Notes: generated by a model not told the origin, from the letters alone. A DNA stretch of 64,000 nucleotides from UBA11663 sp049616325 (GCA_049616325.1 JBMZHG010000009.1:1-64000); one strand, 5' to 3'; shown: positions 7,047-15,220, counted from the stretch's first letter. Made by a program: numbers and translations.

Positions 7047-8323
7047 CGTTTCGTGCGAACGCAAGTTGGGTCGTCGCTGTGGCGGCGGCCTTGTGGATCA
7101 TCGGGTGCGGGGACGGCGAAGGAGGCGCACTCGGTTCTGGAAATGGAAGCATGTTCAGTGCGCCGAAGGAACCGGAGCCGACAATGCGGTTTGGGGTGGT
7201 GTGGGACGACTTGTTGGTCGACTCCGGCAAGGTGAAGTCCGGCCACAGTTTGTCCCACATTCTCGATCCCGCAGGCATCGGGCCCGGGCGCATTGCGACC
7301 CTTGCGGCCAACAGCCGAAAGACGTGGGACGTCCGTTACATGAGGGCAGGGCACCGCTGGTGGCTCGCGTCGGAAACCGTTCGGGACAGCGCTGACGCCG
7401 AGGCGCGTGTCGTGCCGAAGTGGTTCATCTACGAACGTAACCCCAAGGATTACGCGCTGTTTTCACTTGGCGACACCCTCGGCGTTCGGCTCGGTTCCTA
7501 CCCCGTCGACACGGTGTACGCCCGGGCCCAAGGCACGATTGTGAATTCGCTGTACTTGGATTTCGAAAAGGCCGGACACCCGACCAACCTCGCCGTCGCC
7601 ATGGCCAGCGTGTACGCGTGGACCATCGACTTCAGCCGCGTCCAAAAAGACGACACCTACGACGTCCTCTACCGCCGCGAAGTGGTTCACGGCACCCCTG
7701 TTGGCCTCCCGGAAGTGCTCTCGAGCACGTTCACGCATTGGGATCGCCCGCTCGAAGCCTACCGGTTTGAGACGGACGGGTCCGAAGGGTACTTCGACCT
7801 CGAAGGCGGCTCACTGCAGAAGGTCTTTTTGAAAGCTCCGGTCGAGTTCAGCCGCATCTCGAGCCGCTACAACCCCAAGCGCTTCCACCCCGTCCTGAAC
7901 AAGGTCAAAGGCCATTACGGCACCGACTACGCAGCTCCAACCGGCACCCCGATTGTGGCCGTGGGCGACGGCGTGGTGACCAAGAGCAGCTACACCTCAG
8001 GCAACGGCAAATACGTCAAGATTCGCCACAACAGCACCTACGAGACGCAGTACCTGCACATGTCGCGTCGGGCAGTCAAGGAGGGGCAGCGTGTCAAGCA
8101 AAATGATGTGATTGGGTACGTGGGCCAAACCGGGCTCGCCACCGGCCCCCACGTGTGCTTCCGATTTTGGAAGAACGGAAAGCAAGTCGACCACTTGCGG
8201 GAAGAATTCCCTCCGTCCGACCCGATCGCAGCCGACCTTCAGCAAGCCTTCGCCGATGAAGTAGCGCGGTTGGAGGCTTTGAAGGAACAGCTAAAGCCGA
8301 ATTCCAGCCGTAGTTCAAACTGA
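7043..8323 (+). CDS. M23-family peptidase, lipoprotein
   Basis: The 426-residue product has a lipoprotein signal ending WIIGC, a membrane-proximal domain resembling the N-terminal part of MepM-type enzymes, and a C-terminal LytM/M23 domain. The zinc motif HxxxD is present (HYGTDY), as is the glycine-rich GNGKYVKIRH block. The usual HxH motif reads GPHVCF, with Cys in place of the second His, a zinc ligand in LytM. Cys could still bind zinc, and I recall this variant in other Bacteroidota M23 proteins. The likely role is peptidoglycan hydrolysis in the periplasm. The ATG at 7043 overlaps the dioxygenase stop and gives a proper signal peptide; a GTG at 6998 does not. Confidence 0.88.
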   Translation: MTFRANASWVVAVAAALWIIGCGDGEGGALGSGNGSMFSAPKEPEPTMRFGVVWDDLLVDSGKVKSGHSLSHILDPAGIGPGRIATLAANSRKTWDVRYMRAGHRWWLASETVRDSADAEARVVPKWFIYERNPKDYALFSLGDTLGVRLGSYPVDTVYARAQGTIVNSLYLDFEKAGHPTNLAVAMASVYAWTIDFSRVQKDDTYDVLYRREVVHGTPVGLPEVLSSTFTHWDRPLEAYRFETDGSEGYFDLEGGSLQKVFLKAPVEFSRISSRYNPKRFHPVLNKVKGHYGTDYAAPTGTPIVAVGDGVVTKSSYTSGNGKYVKIRHNSTYETQYLHMSRRAVKEGQRVKQNDVIGYVGQTGLATGPHVCFRFWKNGKQVDHLREEFPPSDPIAADLQQAFADEVARLEALKEQLKPNSSRSSN

Positions 8324-8349
8324 CAAAATTCCTTTAACACTCATCGCTT

Positions 8350-9174
8350 ATGAAATATTCATTCTTTATCTCTTTCATTCTTATTTCTTTGGTAAGCTGT
8401 TCTCCTACTGCCTATCAGGTCATCAAGACGGCTCCTGCAAAAGAAAATTCAGCCTGTACTGATTTAATTTTTTCTAATGACGACATCACAATCAAGTTTG
8501 ATTTTTGGTCAGAAGGAGGCTGGGGCGGTTTTGAAATTCACAATGACTCTGAATCGAACCTCATCCTCAACCTTGACACGACATTTCTAGTAGTCAACGG
8601 CAGTCTGAATGCCTTTTTTGACAATTCCTCTTACGCTGTTTCCAAATCAAGCGGCACTTCAAATTCAGGGGTTGCAGCAATTAACGACAGGCTCAGCCCA
8701 AACTACGCTCGCAGCAAAGGACTGTCCCCCTCTGCAAGAGGAACAGTGGCTGCAGCCGCAACTGCATCATTTTCCAGCGGCGTTGCAATTACACAAAAAG
8801 AGTCGAGCAAGGTTGTCCTGCCTCCAGGGTTTGGATCGAAACTTTATGAATCGGACATACTTGATCGATCGCTCCAATTCTGTGATTTACAAAGGAATCC
8901 CTACGCACGAATGCCTAAAGGAAGAACTCTGTCAAAAACTTTTACTGAAGCTGATTCGCCAGTGTATTTCGATTTTGTGATCAACTATTCGCTAGGCAAA
9001 CGAACGGAACAACTACTGTTTTCGTTCTATGTGGAGGAAGTGGCGAACTACAAATCATCTGACATATTTGTTTATGTCCGCGAAGACCCGTGCGGCAAGC
9101 CCCTTGTCGAACCTAAAAAAGAGTTTAAAAACCCTGACCACTGGTCTTTTTACAATAAGTTTCAGACCCACTGA
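8350..9174 (+). CDS. AT-rich hypothetical lipoprotein
   Basis: A 274-residue protein with a lipoprotein signal (MKYSFFISFILISLVSC). The mature region is beta-rich, with a central Ser/Ala/Gly-rich low-complexity stretch. I recognise no domain. The gene is much richer in A+T than either neighbour, roughly 40-45% GC by eye against about 60%, with many AAA, TTT, TCA and ATT codons. Its last 50 bases overlap the 3' end of the convergent sulfotransferase gene. The hexamer ACTGAC occurs at both edges of the AT-rich block (8319-8324 and 9170-9175). Recent acquisition is the simplest reading. Function is unknown. Confidence 0.75.
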   Translation: MKYSFFISFILISLVSCSPTAYQVIKTAPAKENSACTDLIFSNDDITIKFDFWSEGGWGGFEIHNDSESNLILNLDTTFLVVNGSLNAFFDNSSYAVSKSSGTSNSGVAAINDRLSPNYARSKGLSPSARGTVAAAATASFSSGVAITQKESSKVVLPPGFGSKLYESDILDRSLQFCDLQRNPYARMPKGRTLSKTFTEADSPVYFDFVINYSLGKRTEQLLFSFYVEEVANYKSSDIFVYVREDPCGKPLVEPKKEFKNPDHWSFYNKFQTH

Positions 9175-10090
9175 CCTTGGCGAGGAGGGCCGTGAGTTCC
9201 GCGCGCTCGGCGGTCGTGAGGGTCGGGACGGCGTCGGAGCGGTAGTACCAGCCGAGGAGCGACGATTTGAGTCCGGACGGCACGAGGCGGCCGAGGGCCT
9301 GCTTTAGTCCCGTCGAGGTAAGCCAGCGATTCAGGCCCTCGTACCGTGACAGACCCGCTGTGTTGGCGTCGCCCGTGCCGGGACCGGAAGTGAGGTCGCG
9401 GGGTGTGAGCCCGAGCCACGTTTGAAGGTCGTGCCACGTCTCGTCCCGACGAAGCGCGCCAGGTTCGAGGATGCGGAGTTGGGAGTCGGGGAAGAGGGCG
9501 CGCCAGCGGGCGATTTGGGCTTCGTAGAGGCTGAGCTCCACAAAGAGCTCGCTTCGGCCCCACGAGGGGTCAGGGTGGGCCAAATCGGCCTTCACCGCCT
9601 CCACCACCGAGCCCTTCACAAACCCGTACTTCCGGGCCATGAGGTAATGCGAGTAGATGCGATCCACCGGATCGCGCAACGCCACCACAACTTTGGCTTG
9701 CGGGTGCGCGGCATGAAGGGCTTCCGGGGCCGAGGGCGACCAGAGGTAGGAGGTGCTGCACTCCCCAACCACCCGGTGGGCGTCCGTCGCTCCGGAAAAC
9801 AGGCGCGCGTAGTCAGACTCGTCTCGCACAAACCCCACTTGCCTCTCCGGCAGCGGGTCGTCCTTGGCGAGGTAGTCGGTGAGGTCGAGCTTCGTGTTGG
9901 ACTTGAACGCCTTGGAGAAGCGCGCCGGATCGAGGTCGGCCCGGCTGTAAAAATTGGGCTCCTTGAGCGGGCTGAGGAACACCTCGGGGTGCCGGCTGAG
10001 CCGCGTATACAGGGTCGTCGTGCCGCATTTGGCCGCGCCGACGACGAAGAAATTGACCCGCTGCAAGGCTTCCTGACTGGTCGTGCTCAT
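9125..10090 (-). CDS. PAPS-dependent sulfotransferase
   Basis: Predicted to transfer sulfate from PAPS to a sugar or other acceptor. The 321-residue sequence has the 5'-phosphosulfate loop near residue 18 (GAAKCGTTTLY) with the following LKEPNFYS segment, and the 3'-phosphate motif VALRDPVDRIYSHYL. The start ATG overlaps the flippase stop codon (ATGA), so the two form one transcript. This suggests sulfation of an exported polysaccharide. The last dozen residues are read from the AT-rich DNA of the neighbouring gene and do not look like a family C-terminus, so the 3' end may have been replaced. The longer upstream frame is antisense noise within the flippase gene. Confidence 0.85.
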   Translation of the reverse strand: MSTTSQEALQRVNFFVVGAAKCGTTTLYTRLSRHPEVFLSPLKEPNFYSRADLDPARFSKAFKSNTKLDLTDYLAKDDPLPERQVGFVRDESDYARLFSGATDAHRVVGECSTSYLWSPSAPEALHAAHPQAKVVVALRDPVDRIYSHYLMARKYGFVKGSVVEAVKADLAHPDPSWGRSELFVELSLYEAQIARWRALFPDSQLRILEPGALRRDETWHDLQTWLGLTPRDLTSGPGTGDANTAGLSRYEGLNRWLTSTGLKQALGRLVPSGLKSSLLGWYYRSDAVPTLTTAERAELTALLAKVSGSETYCKKTSGQGF

Positions 10091-11436
10091 TCGGCGACGT
10101 GTTTGGAGGTTCTCAACGCATCCCCAACCGACAAGCCCAGCAACCGCTTCACGGCCACCGCCGCAGCCACGTTCCAGAGCGCCATGCTCAAGGCCGTCGC
10201 CACGGCCGCCCCTTCGATCCCAAAGCGCGGGATGGCCCACAGGTTCAAGCCCAGGTTCACGAGGGCCGCCACCCACACGATGCGTTGGGCGGGCCGTTCG
10301 TGGCCGGTCATGTTCAGCAAGTACATCACGGGTCCGCACAGGGCGTTCACCACCTGCCCCGCAGCGAGCCACACCAAGCACGTCGCCCCGGCCACAAACG
10401 CTTCGCCAAACCACCCCATCCACCACGCCGGCACGGCGACCAACACCCCAAACGCCGGGACGCTGAACGTCACGTTGAGCAGCGTGGATTGGCGAAGGGC
10501 GGCCCTCAGGCCGGCACGGTCGCCCGACGCGTGACGTTCCGCAAAAAGCGGCGCCGCGTAGCTGTTGACGGCCGCCTGCACAAGGGTCACGACCGCGGCC
10601 ATGCGGAACGCGACGCGGTAGATCCCGACCTGATCTTCTTCCAGGAAATGCCCCACGAGCAGCGTGTCCGTCCAACTCATCACCAGAAACATCGCCGAGC
10701 TGAGCAGCATCGGCCACCCCGTGGAGAACATCGCGCGCCACCCGTACTCGTCACCGGCCTCGCCGGCGCCCTCCGCGGGCGCATGGCCCGCCGTCGTGTC
10801 GCCCGCACTGTACGGCGCGCGCGGGAGGGCTGTGACCAGGAGCACCGCGCCGAGCACCGCGCTGGCCGCGAGCGACCAGACGTACGCCTGCATCACGATC
10901 ATGTCGCCGAACACCATCAGGGCCACGGCGCCGGCCACGACCATGCCGGGCTGGAGCAAGGCATAACTGCGCATGCGCGACAACCCGCGCAGTCCCTCGG
11001 CGGCCATCCCCCAAAACGCCATCACTGGAATGTGTGCCGCGACAGCCGGCCAAAGGCCCGCCATTCCCGGGTCGCCTAACCACGACGTCAGCCGCGCATC
11101 CAGGCCTGCCATCAACAGTCCGGAAACCGCCAACGCCACACCCACCGCGACGAGCAAGGCCCGGACCGCGAGCCGGCGCTGGAGGTTCTGTCGGCCCTGC
11201 ACCTTGGTTGCCGCCAGCCACTTCACCAGCACCCCGTCCAGGCCCAGCCTCGCGGCCAAAGCTCCGATCGTCAGCACCGTCAACGCAAGCTCAAACCGGC
11301 CGTACGCCGCCGCGCCCTCGTGCCGGCTCACCCACCACGCCAACGCGTAGCCCGCCAAGGCACCCACGAGCTTCGCCACAAGCATGAGGCCGGAGGAGCC
11401 CAGAAGTTTGGCCTGAAAAGAAGGGGTGGTGCTCAC
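10087..11436 (-). CDS. Polysaccharide flippase (Wzx/MATE-like)
   Basis: A 449-residue integral membrane protein with about 12-14 hydrophobic helices, resembling lipid-linked oligosaccharide flippases of the MOP superfamily. Typical features are the N-terminal helix followed by YALAWWVSRHEGAAAYGRFELALTV and the central SAMFLVMSWTDTLLVGHFL segment. It would move undecaprenyl-linked glycans across the inner membrane. The start is GTG, supported by a perfect TACCTTTG box ending four bases upstream. It is co-transcribed with the sulfotransferase that follows, so the exported glycan may be sulfated. Confidence 0.85.
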   Translation of the reverse strand: MSTTPSFQAKLLGSSGLMLVAKLVGALAGYALAWWVSRHEGAAAYGRFELALTVLTIGALAARLGLDGVLVKWLAATKVQGRQNLQRRLAVRALLVAVGVALAVSGLLMAGLDARLTSWLGDPGMAGLWPAVAAHIPVMAFWGMAAEGLRGLSRMRSYALLQPGMVVAGAVALMVFGDMIVMQAYVWSLAASAVLGAVLLVTALPRAPYSAGDTTAGHAPAEGAGEAGDEYGWRAMFSTGWPMLLSSAMFLVMSWTDTLLVGHFLEEDQVGIYRVAFRMAAVVTLVQAAVNSYAAPLFAERHASGDRAGLRAALRQSTLLNVTFSVPAFGVLVAVPAWWMGWFGEAFVAGATCLVWLAAGQVVNALCGPVMYLLNMTGHERPAQRIVWVAALVNLGLNLWAIPRFGIEGAAVATALSMALWNVAAAVAVKRLLGLSVGDALRTSKHVAE

Positions 11437-11440
11437 GCCT

Positions 11441-11448
11441 CAAAGGTA
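11441..11448 (-). promoter_or_regulatory. -7 box TACCTTTG of the flippase gene
   Basis: A perfect TAnnTTTG box ends four bases before a GTG start codon, at the same spacing seen before ATG starts elsewhere in the window. Confidence 0.65.
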
Positions 11449-11491
11449 GATGCCGAGGCGGCGCACCGCACCCCTAACATCGTTCTCGCCC

Positions 11492-12679
11492 TCAACCCAT
11501 CACCAAGGCAAGCCAAGCGAGGATGTCCGACGCCCCCACTGTTCCGTCACCGTCGAGGTCGGCCCAACCGCAATTCCCCGTGCATCCAAACATGCCAAGC
11601 AGATCCAACAAGTCTGCGACGGACACGACCCCGTCGCAATCGGCGTCGCCTGCTGCGCAGTATTCGCACGTCCCGTTGTCGTAGGTCGCCGACACGTCGT
11701 AGTTGATCGCCTCCTGGTCCATGCACCCGAGCACCTCCAGGTCGCTTAGACTGTAAGGCGACCCTGGCACAACCATCAGCTGCGTGAAGACATTCTCTCC
11801 TTCCGGACGAACACACAGCGCAAGACCCGCTTGTCCCGAGAACGCTTCCCCCTCCAAGACGGTGAATTGCCCCACCAGGTGAAGGCCATCAACCACCATG
11901 CGTTCGTGCCAAACCGAGCCCCCCACAGAAAGCATGCAAGATCCTCCGTCGTCTTCCGACGACCAATCCCCGGACTGAAAGGCCTCACGCTGGCCCTCTT
12001 GCAGGCGCTCGAACGAACTGGGAATTCCAAACACGGAAGAATCGCTCCACATGTCCGCCGTCGTCCAGAAAGAAGAATACTCGAGCTCCGGGAAAAAGGA
12101 AAAAAACACCGTGTTGATGAGGGATTGCTTGGGCAGGGTGTTTTCATCGCCCCCCGCGAAGTCGGAGACGTACAGGCCACCAGGAGCCTCCAGGTACCAT
12201 GGCGAATCGGCGTCGCCCCAAAGGCCCATCATGTGGAGGTCGGCGTCAGGCACAGGCGCGAAGTCCGCGTAAAGCCGATAGGTTTGGGCGCCCTCAGGAA
12301 TGCTCATGTAGAGTCCGTCATGCTCAAGCACCAACTCCAACACCCATCCCTGAAAGGTCGATTCCGCTGTGTCGAGCAAGGTCAACGCTCCGCCAAGAGC
12401 GCCCTCGCAGTATTGCTGCTGCTGGCTCGTAAACAGGATGAGGTCGTGCACGTTGGAAGTGCCGTCTCCGTCCGGATCGCAAAGCCCTGGCCCCATCTCT
12501 TCCGGTTCCGGGATCGAATCGCCCCACACCCAGTTCATGATGAAGGGCAAAAAATCTGTGTTGCTGACAAGTCCGTCCGAACTCCCGTCCATGCAGGCAC
12601 AGGGCACGGTTTGGCCTTCCACGGAGGAGGTCCAAAAAGCACTCACACACACGCCGAGGAAGAGAGGAAATATCCGCAT
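11492..12679 (-). CDS. Secreted protein with dockerin-like repeats and one Cys-rich unit
   Basis: The 395-residue product has a signal peptide (cleavage near SSVEGQ). Two pairs of dockerin-like calcium loops flank the protein. The N-terminal pair is DGSSDGLVSNTDFLPF and DPDGDGTSNVHDLI; the C-terminal pair is DADCDGVVSVADLLDLLGMF and DLDGDGTVGASDILAWL. Just before the C-terminal pair is one copy (GCMDQEAINYD...DNGTC) of the repeat found eleven times in the gene at the left edge. The central 230 residues are an unrecognised beta-rich domain with a cohesin-like feel (WVLELVLEHDG, LYADF), which is only an impression. No T9SS sorting domain is visible. Function is unknown. Confidence 0.8.
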   Translation of the reverse strand: MRIFPLFLGVCVSAFWTSSVEGQTVPCACMDGSSDGLVSNTDFLPFIMNWVWGDSIPEPEEMGPGLCDPDGDGTSNVHDLILFTSQQQQYCEGALGGALTLLDTAESTFQGWVLELVLEHDGLYMSIPEGAQTYRLYADFAPVPDADLHMMGLWGDADSPWYLEAPGGLYVSDFAGGDENTLPKQSLINTVFFSFFPELEYSSFWTTADMWSDSSVFGIPSSFERLQEGQREAFQSGDWSSEDDGGSCMLSVGGSVWHERMVVDGLHLVGQFTVLEGEAFSGQAGLALCVRPEGENVFTQLMVVPGSPYSLSDLEVLGCMDQEAINYDVSATYDNGTCEYCAAGDADCDGVVSVADLLDLLGMFGCTGNCGWADLDGDGTVGASDILAWLALVMG

Positions 12680-12684
12680 GGCCC

Positions 12685-12692
12685 TGAAGTTA
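12685..12692 (-). promoter_or_regulatory. Weak -7 box TAACTTCA of the 11492-12679 gene
   Basis: A two-mismatch relative of TAnnTTTG lies five bases before the ATG at 12679. Confidence 0.25.
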
Positions 12693-12712
12693 AGGCCTTT
12701 GTACGAGAATCC

Positions 12713-13141
12713 TTAACCGCCCGCGGTAAACGCCAAGCCGTACAGTTTCATCTGCTTCACCATGGCTTGAAGCCCGTTGCTTCGGGTGGGGCTGAGGTGG
12801 CTGTGCAGGCCGATTTCGTCCAAAAACGTGAGGTTGGCTCCTGCGATGTCGGCCGCCGGCGCGTCGCTCAACGCCCGAACCATCAGGGCCACCAGGCCCT
12901 TGGTGATGATCGCGTCGCTGTCGGCAGCAAAGTGCACGTGGCCACGGGCGTCACGTTTGGCGGCCAGCCAGACGCGGCTTTGACACCCCTTGATCAGGTT
13001 CTCGTCCACCTTGTCGGCAGGATCCATCGGCGCGAGCTCTCGTCCGAGCGAAATGATGTGCTCGTACTTCTCCATCCAGTCGCCAAACATGGCAAACTCC
13101 TCCGCGATTTCTGCTTGCCTGGGGTCAATCGTCGATGCCAT
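12713..13141 (-). CDS. sufE: SufE sulfur acceptor
   Basis: SufE accepts persulfide sulfur from the cysteine desulfurase SufS and passes it to the SufBCD scaffold. The 142-residue sequence shows the family core IKGCQSRVW with the acceptor Cys53, and the typical LDEIGLHSHLSPTRSNGL region near residue 110. It lies just downstream of sufS in the same direction, but a perfect promoter box precedes its ATG, so it probably also has its own leaderless transcript. Confidence 0.93.
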   Translation of the reverse strand: MASTIDPRQAEIAEEFAMFGDWMEKYEHIISLGRELAPMDPADKVDENLIKGCQSRVWLAAKRDARGHVHFAADSDAIITKGLVALMVRALSDAPAADIAGANLTFLDEIGLHSHLSPTRSNGLQAMVKQMKLYGLAFTAGG

Positions 13142-13145
13142 GGCC

Positions 13146-13153
13146 CAAAGGTA
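13146..13153 (-). promoter_or_regulatory. -7 box TACCTTTG of sufE
   Basis: A perfect TAnnTTTG box ends four bases before the sufE ATG. Confidence 0.65.
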
Positions 13154-13189
13154 CTGCCGGGAAAAGGGCTCCGTAACAATTTAGGTCAC

Positions 13190-14425
13190 TCAACGAAGCA
13201 TCGCCGCGGCGCGGGCCACGGCCTTGGCCAAGCGATCCACCTCCTCGACCGTGTTGTAGGCCCCAAACGACGCCCGGACCGTTCCCGGAATCCCGAGCTT
13301 GTCCATGAGCGGTTCCGTGCAGTGATGTCCGGTCCGCACCGCGATGCCGAGCTGGTCGAGGAGGGTGCCTAAGTCGTACGGATGCACGCCGTCAATCAGG
13401 AAGGACACAACGCCCGCCTTGCACGGGGCGGTGCCGATGAACCGCATCCCGTCTACGTCTGCAAGTCGCGCATGGGCATGCTGGGTCAGGACGTGTTCGT
13501 GGGCGGTGAGGGACGCCATGCCCACGCCGTTCATCCAATCGATCGCCGCCCCGAGGGCAATCCCGCCGCTGATGTGGGGGGTTCCCGCCTCGAACTTGTA
13601 AGGAAGTTCGTTGTAGGTGGTGCCGTTCTCAAAGCTCACCGTGCCAATCATCTCGCCGCCGCCGCGCCACGGGGGCATGGCGTCGAGAAGGGCCTCCTTG
13701 CCGTACAAGATGCCGATGCCCGTGGGCCCGTACGTCTTGTGGCCGCTGAACGTGTAGAAGTCGACGTCGAGCTCCTGGACGTTGACCGCCAAGTGAGGGA
13801 CCGACTGCGCGCCGTCCACCAGCACTGTGGCACCGGCGTCGTGCGCGGCCGCCGTCCAGTGCTTCACATCGTTCACCGTGCCGAGGGCATTCGAGACGTG
13901 CGTGAAGGCGACGAGCTTGGGGCCGCGGGTCAGGTGCTGATTGAATTGGTCGCCGTCGAGCGTGCCGTCCGGGTTGAGTTCCACCACGTGGATGTCGAAC
14001 CCGAGCTCCAGGGCCAGCATCTGCCATGGCACGATGTTGCTGTGGTGCTCCATGCGGGTGAGAACGATGCAGTCGCCCGTGCCGAGGTTGGCACGTCCCC
14101 AGGTTTGGGCCACGAGGTTGATGCCGTCGGTGCACCCGCCGACAAAGAGAATTTCCCGTGTGGAAGCGGCGCCAAGGTGAGCGCGGACCTTTTCACGAGC
14201 CCCTTCGTACGCTTCTGTGGCCTCCTGCGCCAACGCATGTACGCCGCGGTGAATGTTGCTGTGCGTGTGCGAGAGGTACCGGGCTTGCGCGTCGATGACA
14301 GCTTGGGGTTTTTGGGCTGAAGCCGCGCTGTCGAAATACGCCAAAGGCTTGCCGTGCACCTCCCTCGAAAGGATGGGGAACTGCGCGCGAATGGCGTGAA
14401 CGTCGTACGTCGTGGGCGTGGTCAT
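13190..14425 (-). CDS. sufS: Cysteine desulfurase SufS
   Basis: A PLP enzyme that takes sulfur from cysteine for iron-sulfur cluster assembly. The 411-residue sequence has the PLP lysine in SGHKTYGPTG (Lys230) and the active-site cysteine in RTGHHCTEP (Cys369), with the HSNIHRGVH block near residue 55. This is the group II (SufS) pattern. A GTG lies one codon upstream, but the ATG at 14425 sits five bases after a TACCCTTG box and is preferred. It lies between tlyA and sufE within the SUF cluster. Confidence 0.95.
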   Translation of the reverse strand: MTTPTTYDVHAIRAQFPILSREVHGKPLAYFDSAASAQKPQAVIDAQARYLSHTHSNIHRGVHALAQEATEAYEGAREKVRAHLGAASTREILFVGGCTDGINLVAQTWGRANLGTGDCIVLTRMEHHSNIVPWQMLALELGFDIHVVELNPDGTLDGDQFNQHLTRGPKLVAFTHVSNALGTVNDVKHWTAAAHDAGATVLVDGAQSVPHLAVNVQELDVDFYTFSGHKTYGPTGIGILYGKEALLDAMPPWRGGGEMIGTVSFENGTTYNELPYKFEAGTPHISGGIALGAAIDWMNGVGMASLTAHEHVLTQHAHARLADVDGMRFIGTAPCKAGVVSFLIDGVHPYDLGTLLDQLGIAVRTGHHCTEPLMDKLGIPGTVRASFGAYNTVEEVDRLAKAVARAAAMLR

Positions 14426-14430
14426 CACTG

Positions 14431-14438
14431 CAAGGGTA
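14431..14438 (-). promoter_or_regulatory. -7 box TACCCTTG of sufS
   Basis: A one-mismatch TAnnTTTG box ends five bases before the sufS ATG, in the 36-base gap after tlyA. Confidence 0.45.
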
Positions 14439-14461
14439 CAAAGGGTGTGCGGAAACGCATG

Positions 14462-15220
14462 TTACATCCGTTCAAGTCGCAAGAGGTATTCGTGGTTCCC
14501 GTCGCCGCCTTGGATGGGCGAATCGAGGGCATCGAGCACGCTCAAACCGCATTCAACGGCTGCGTCCTTGACTGCGTCCAAGGCCTTTTGCCGCTGGGCA
14601 GGGTCTCGGACGATGCCTGCCCGGCTCAAGTGTTCGCGGCCCACCTCGAATTGAGGTTTGACCAAGGCAACTACTGGGGTACCCGGAGCCGTCAATTCCG
14701 CGACGGTTGGCAAAATGTGGGCAAGCCCCACAAACGACACGTCGATGGCCACCAGCTGCGGCAACCCCCCGATCACGGCCGTCACCTCTTCGCGCGTCAG
14801 GTCTCGAACGTTGGTGGATTCGCGCACCACCATGCGCGGATCGTCGGCGAGGCCCGGGTCGAACTGGTCGCGGCCCGTGTCCACCCCGAGCACTGCCGAA
14901 GCACCCGCTTCCAGCATCACGTGGCTGAATCCTCCGGTCGAACAACCCACGTCGAGCGCCCGCCGACCCTCAACCTCAATGTCCTTCCATTCTTCGAGGG
15001 CAGCCAGCAACTTGAGGGCTCCCCGGGAAACCCAAGGCATGTCTTCTTCGATCAATTCGACCGCCACATCCGCAGGAAACTTCTTGCCGGCCTTGGTCAC
15101 CTTGGTGCCCGCCACCATGACCCCGTGTTCGGAGATCATGCGTTCGGCGCGAGGCCGAGACGCCACGAGCCCGCGGTCCACCAGCAGTTTGTCCAGTCTG
15201 ATTGTTTCCGGGCCTGACAT
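14462..15220 (-). CDS. tlyA: TlyA-family rRNA 2'-O-methyltransferase
   Basis: An S4 RNA-binding domain at about residues 8-65 (RLDKLLVDRGLVASRPRAE) is followed by an FtsJ-like SAM-dependent methyltransferase domain with motif I ALDVGCSTGGF and the later VALVKPQFEVG block. The 252-residue length is normal. Homologues methylate ribose in 16S and/or 23S rRNA; some are annotated as haemolysin. It begins nine bases after the sufD stop and has no promoter box of its own, so it is read as part of the SUF transcript, which is an unusual place for it. Confidence 0.9.
   Translation of the reverse strand: MSGPETIRLDKLLVDRGLVASRPRAERMISEHGVMVAGTKVTKAGKKFPADVAVELIEEDMPWVSRGALKLLAALEEWKDIEVEGRRALDVGCSTGGFSHVMLEAGASAVLGVDTGRDQFDPGLADDPRMVVRESTNVRDLTREEVTAVIGGLPQLVAIDVSFVGLAHILPTVAELTAPGTPVVALVKPQFEVGREHLSRAGIVRDPAQRQKALDAVKDAAVECGLSVLDALDSPIQGGDGNHEYLLRLERM

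Noticed and set aside
8319..9175. Calling the ACTGAC repeat a transposon target duplication
   Set aside because: Six bases can match by chance and no transposase or terminal inverted repeats are present, so only a compositional insertion is claimed.
10099..11079. Plus-strand open frame opposite the flippase gene
   Set aside because: The translation is Arg/His/Gln/Pro-rich, as expected of an antisense shadow of a GC-rich membrane protein gene.
11831..13372. A 513-codon plus-strand frame across the dockerin protein, sufE and sufS
   Set aside because: It spans three well-supported minus-strand genes, has no recognisable motif and has antisense-like composition.
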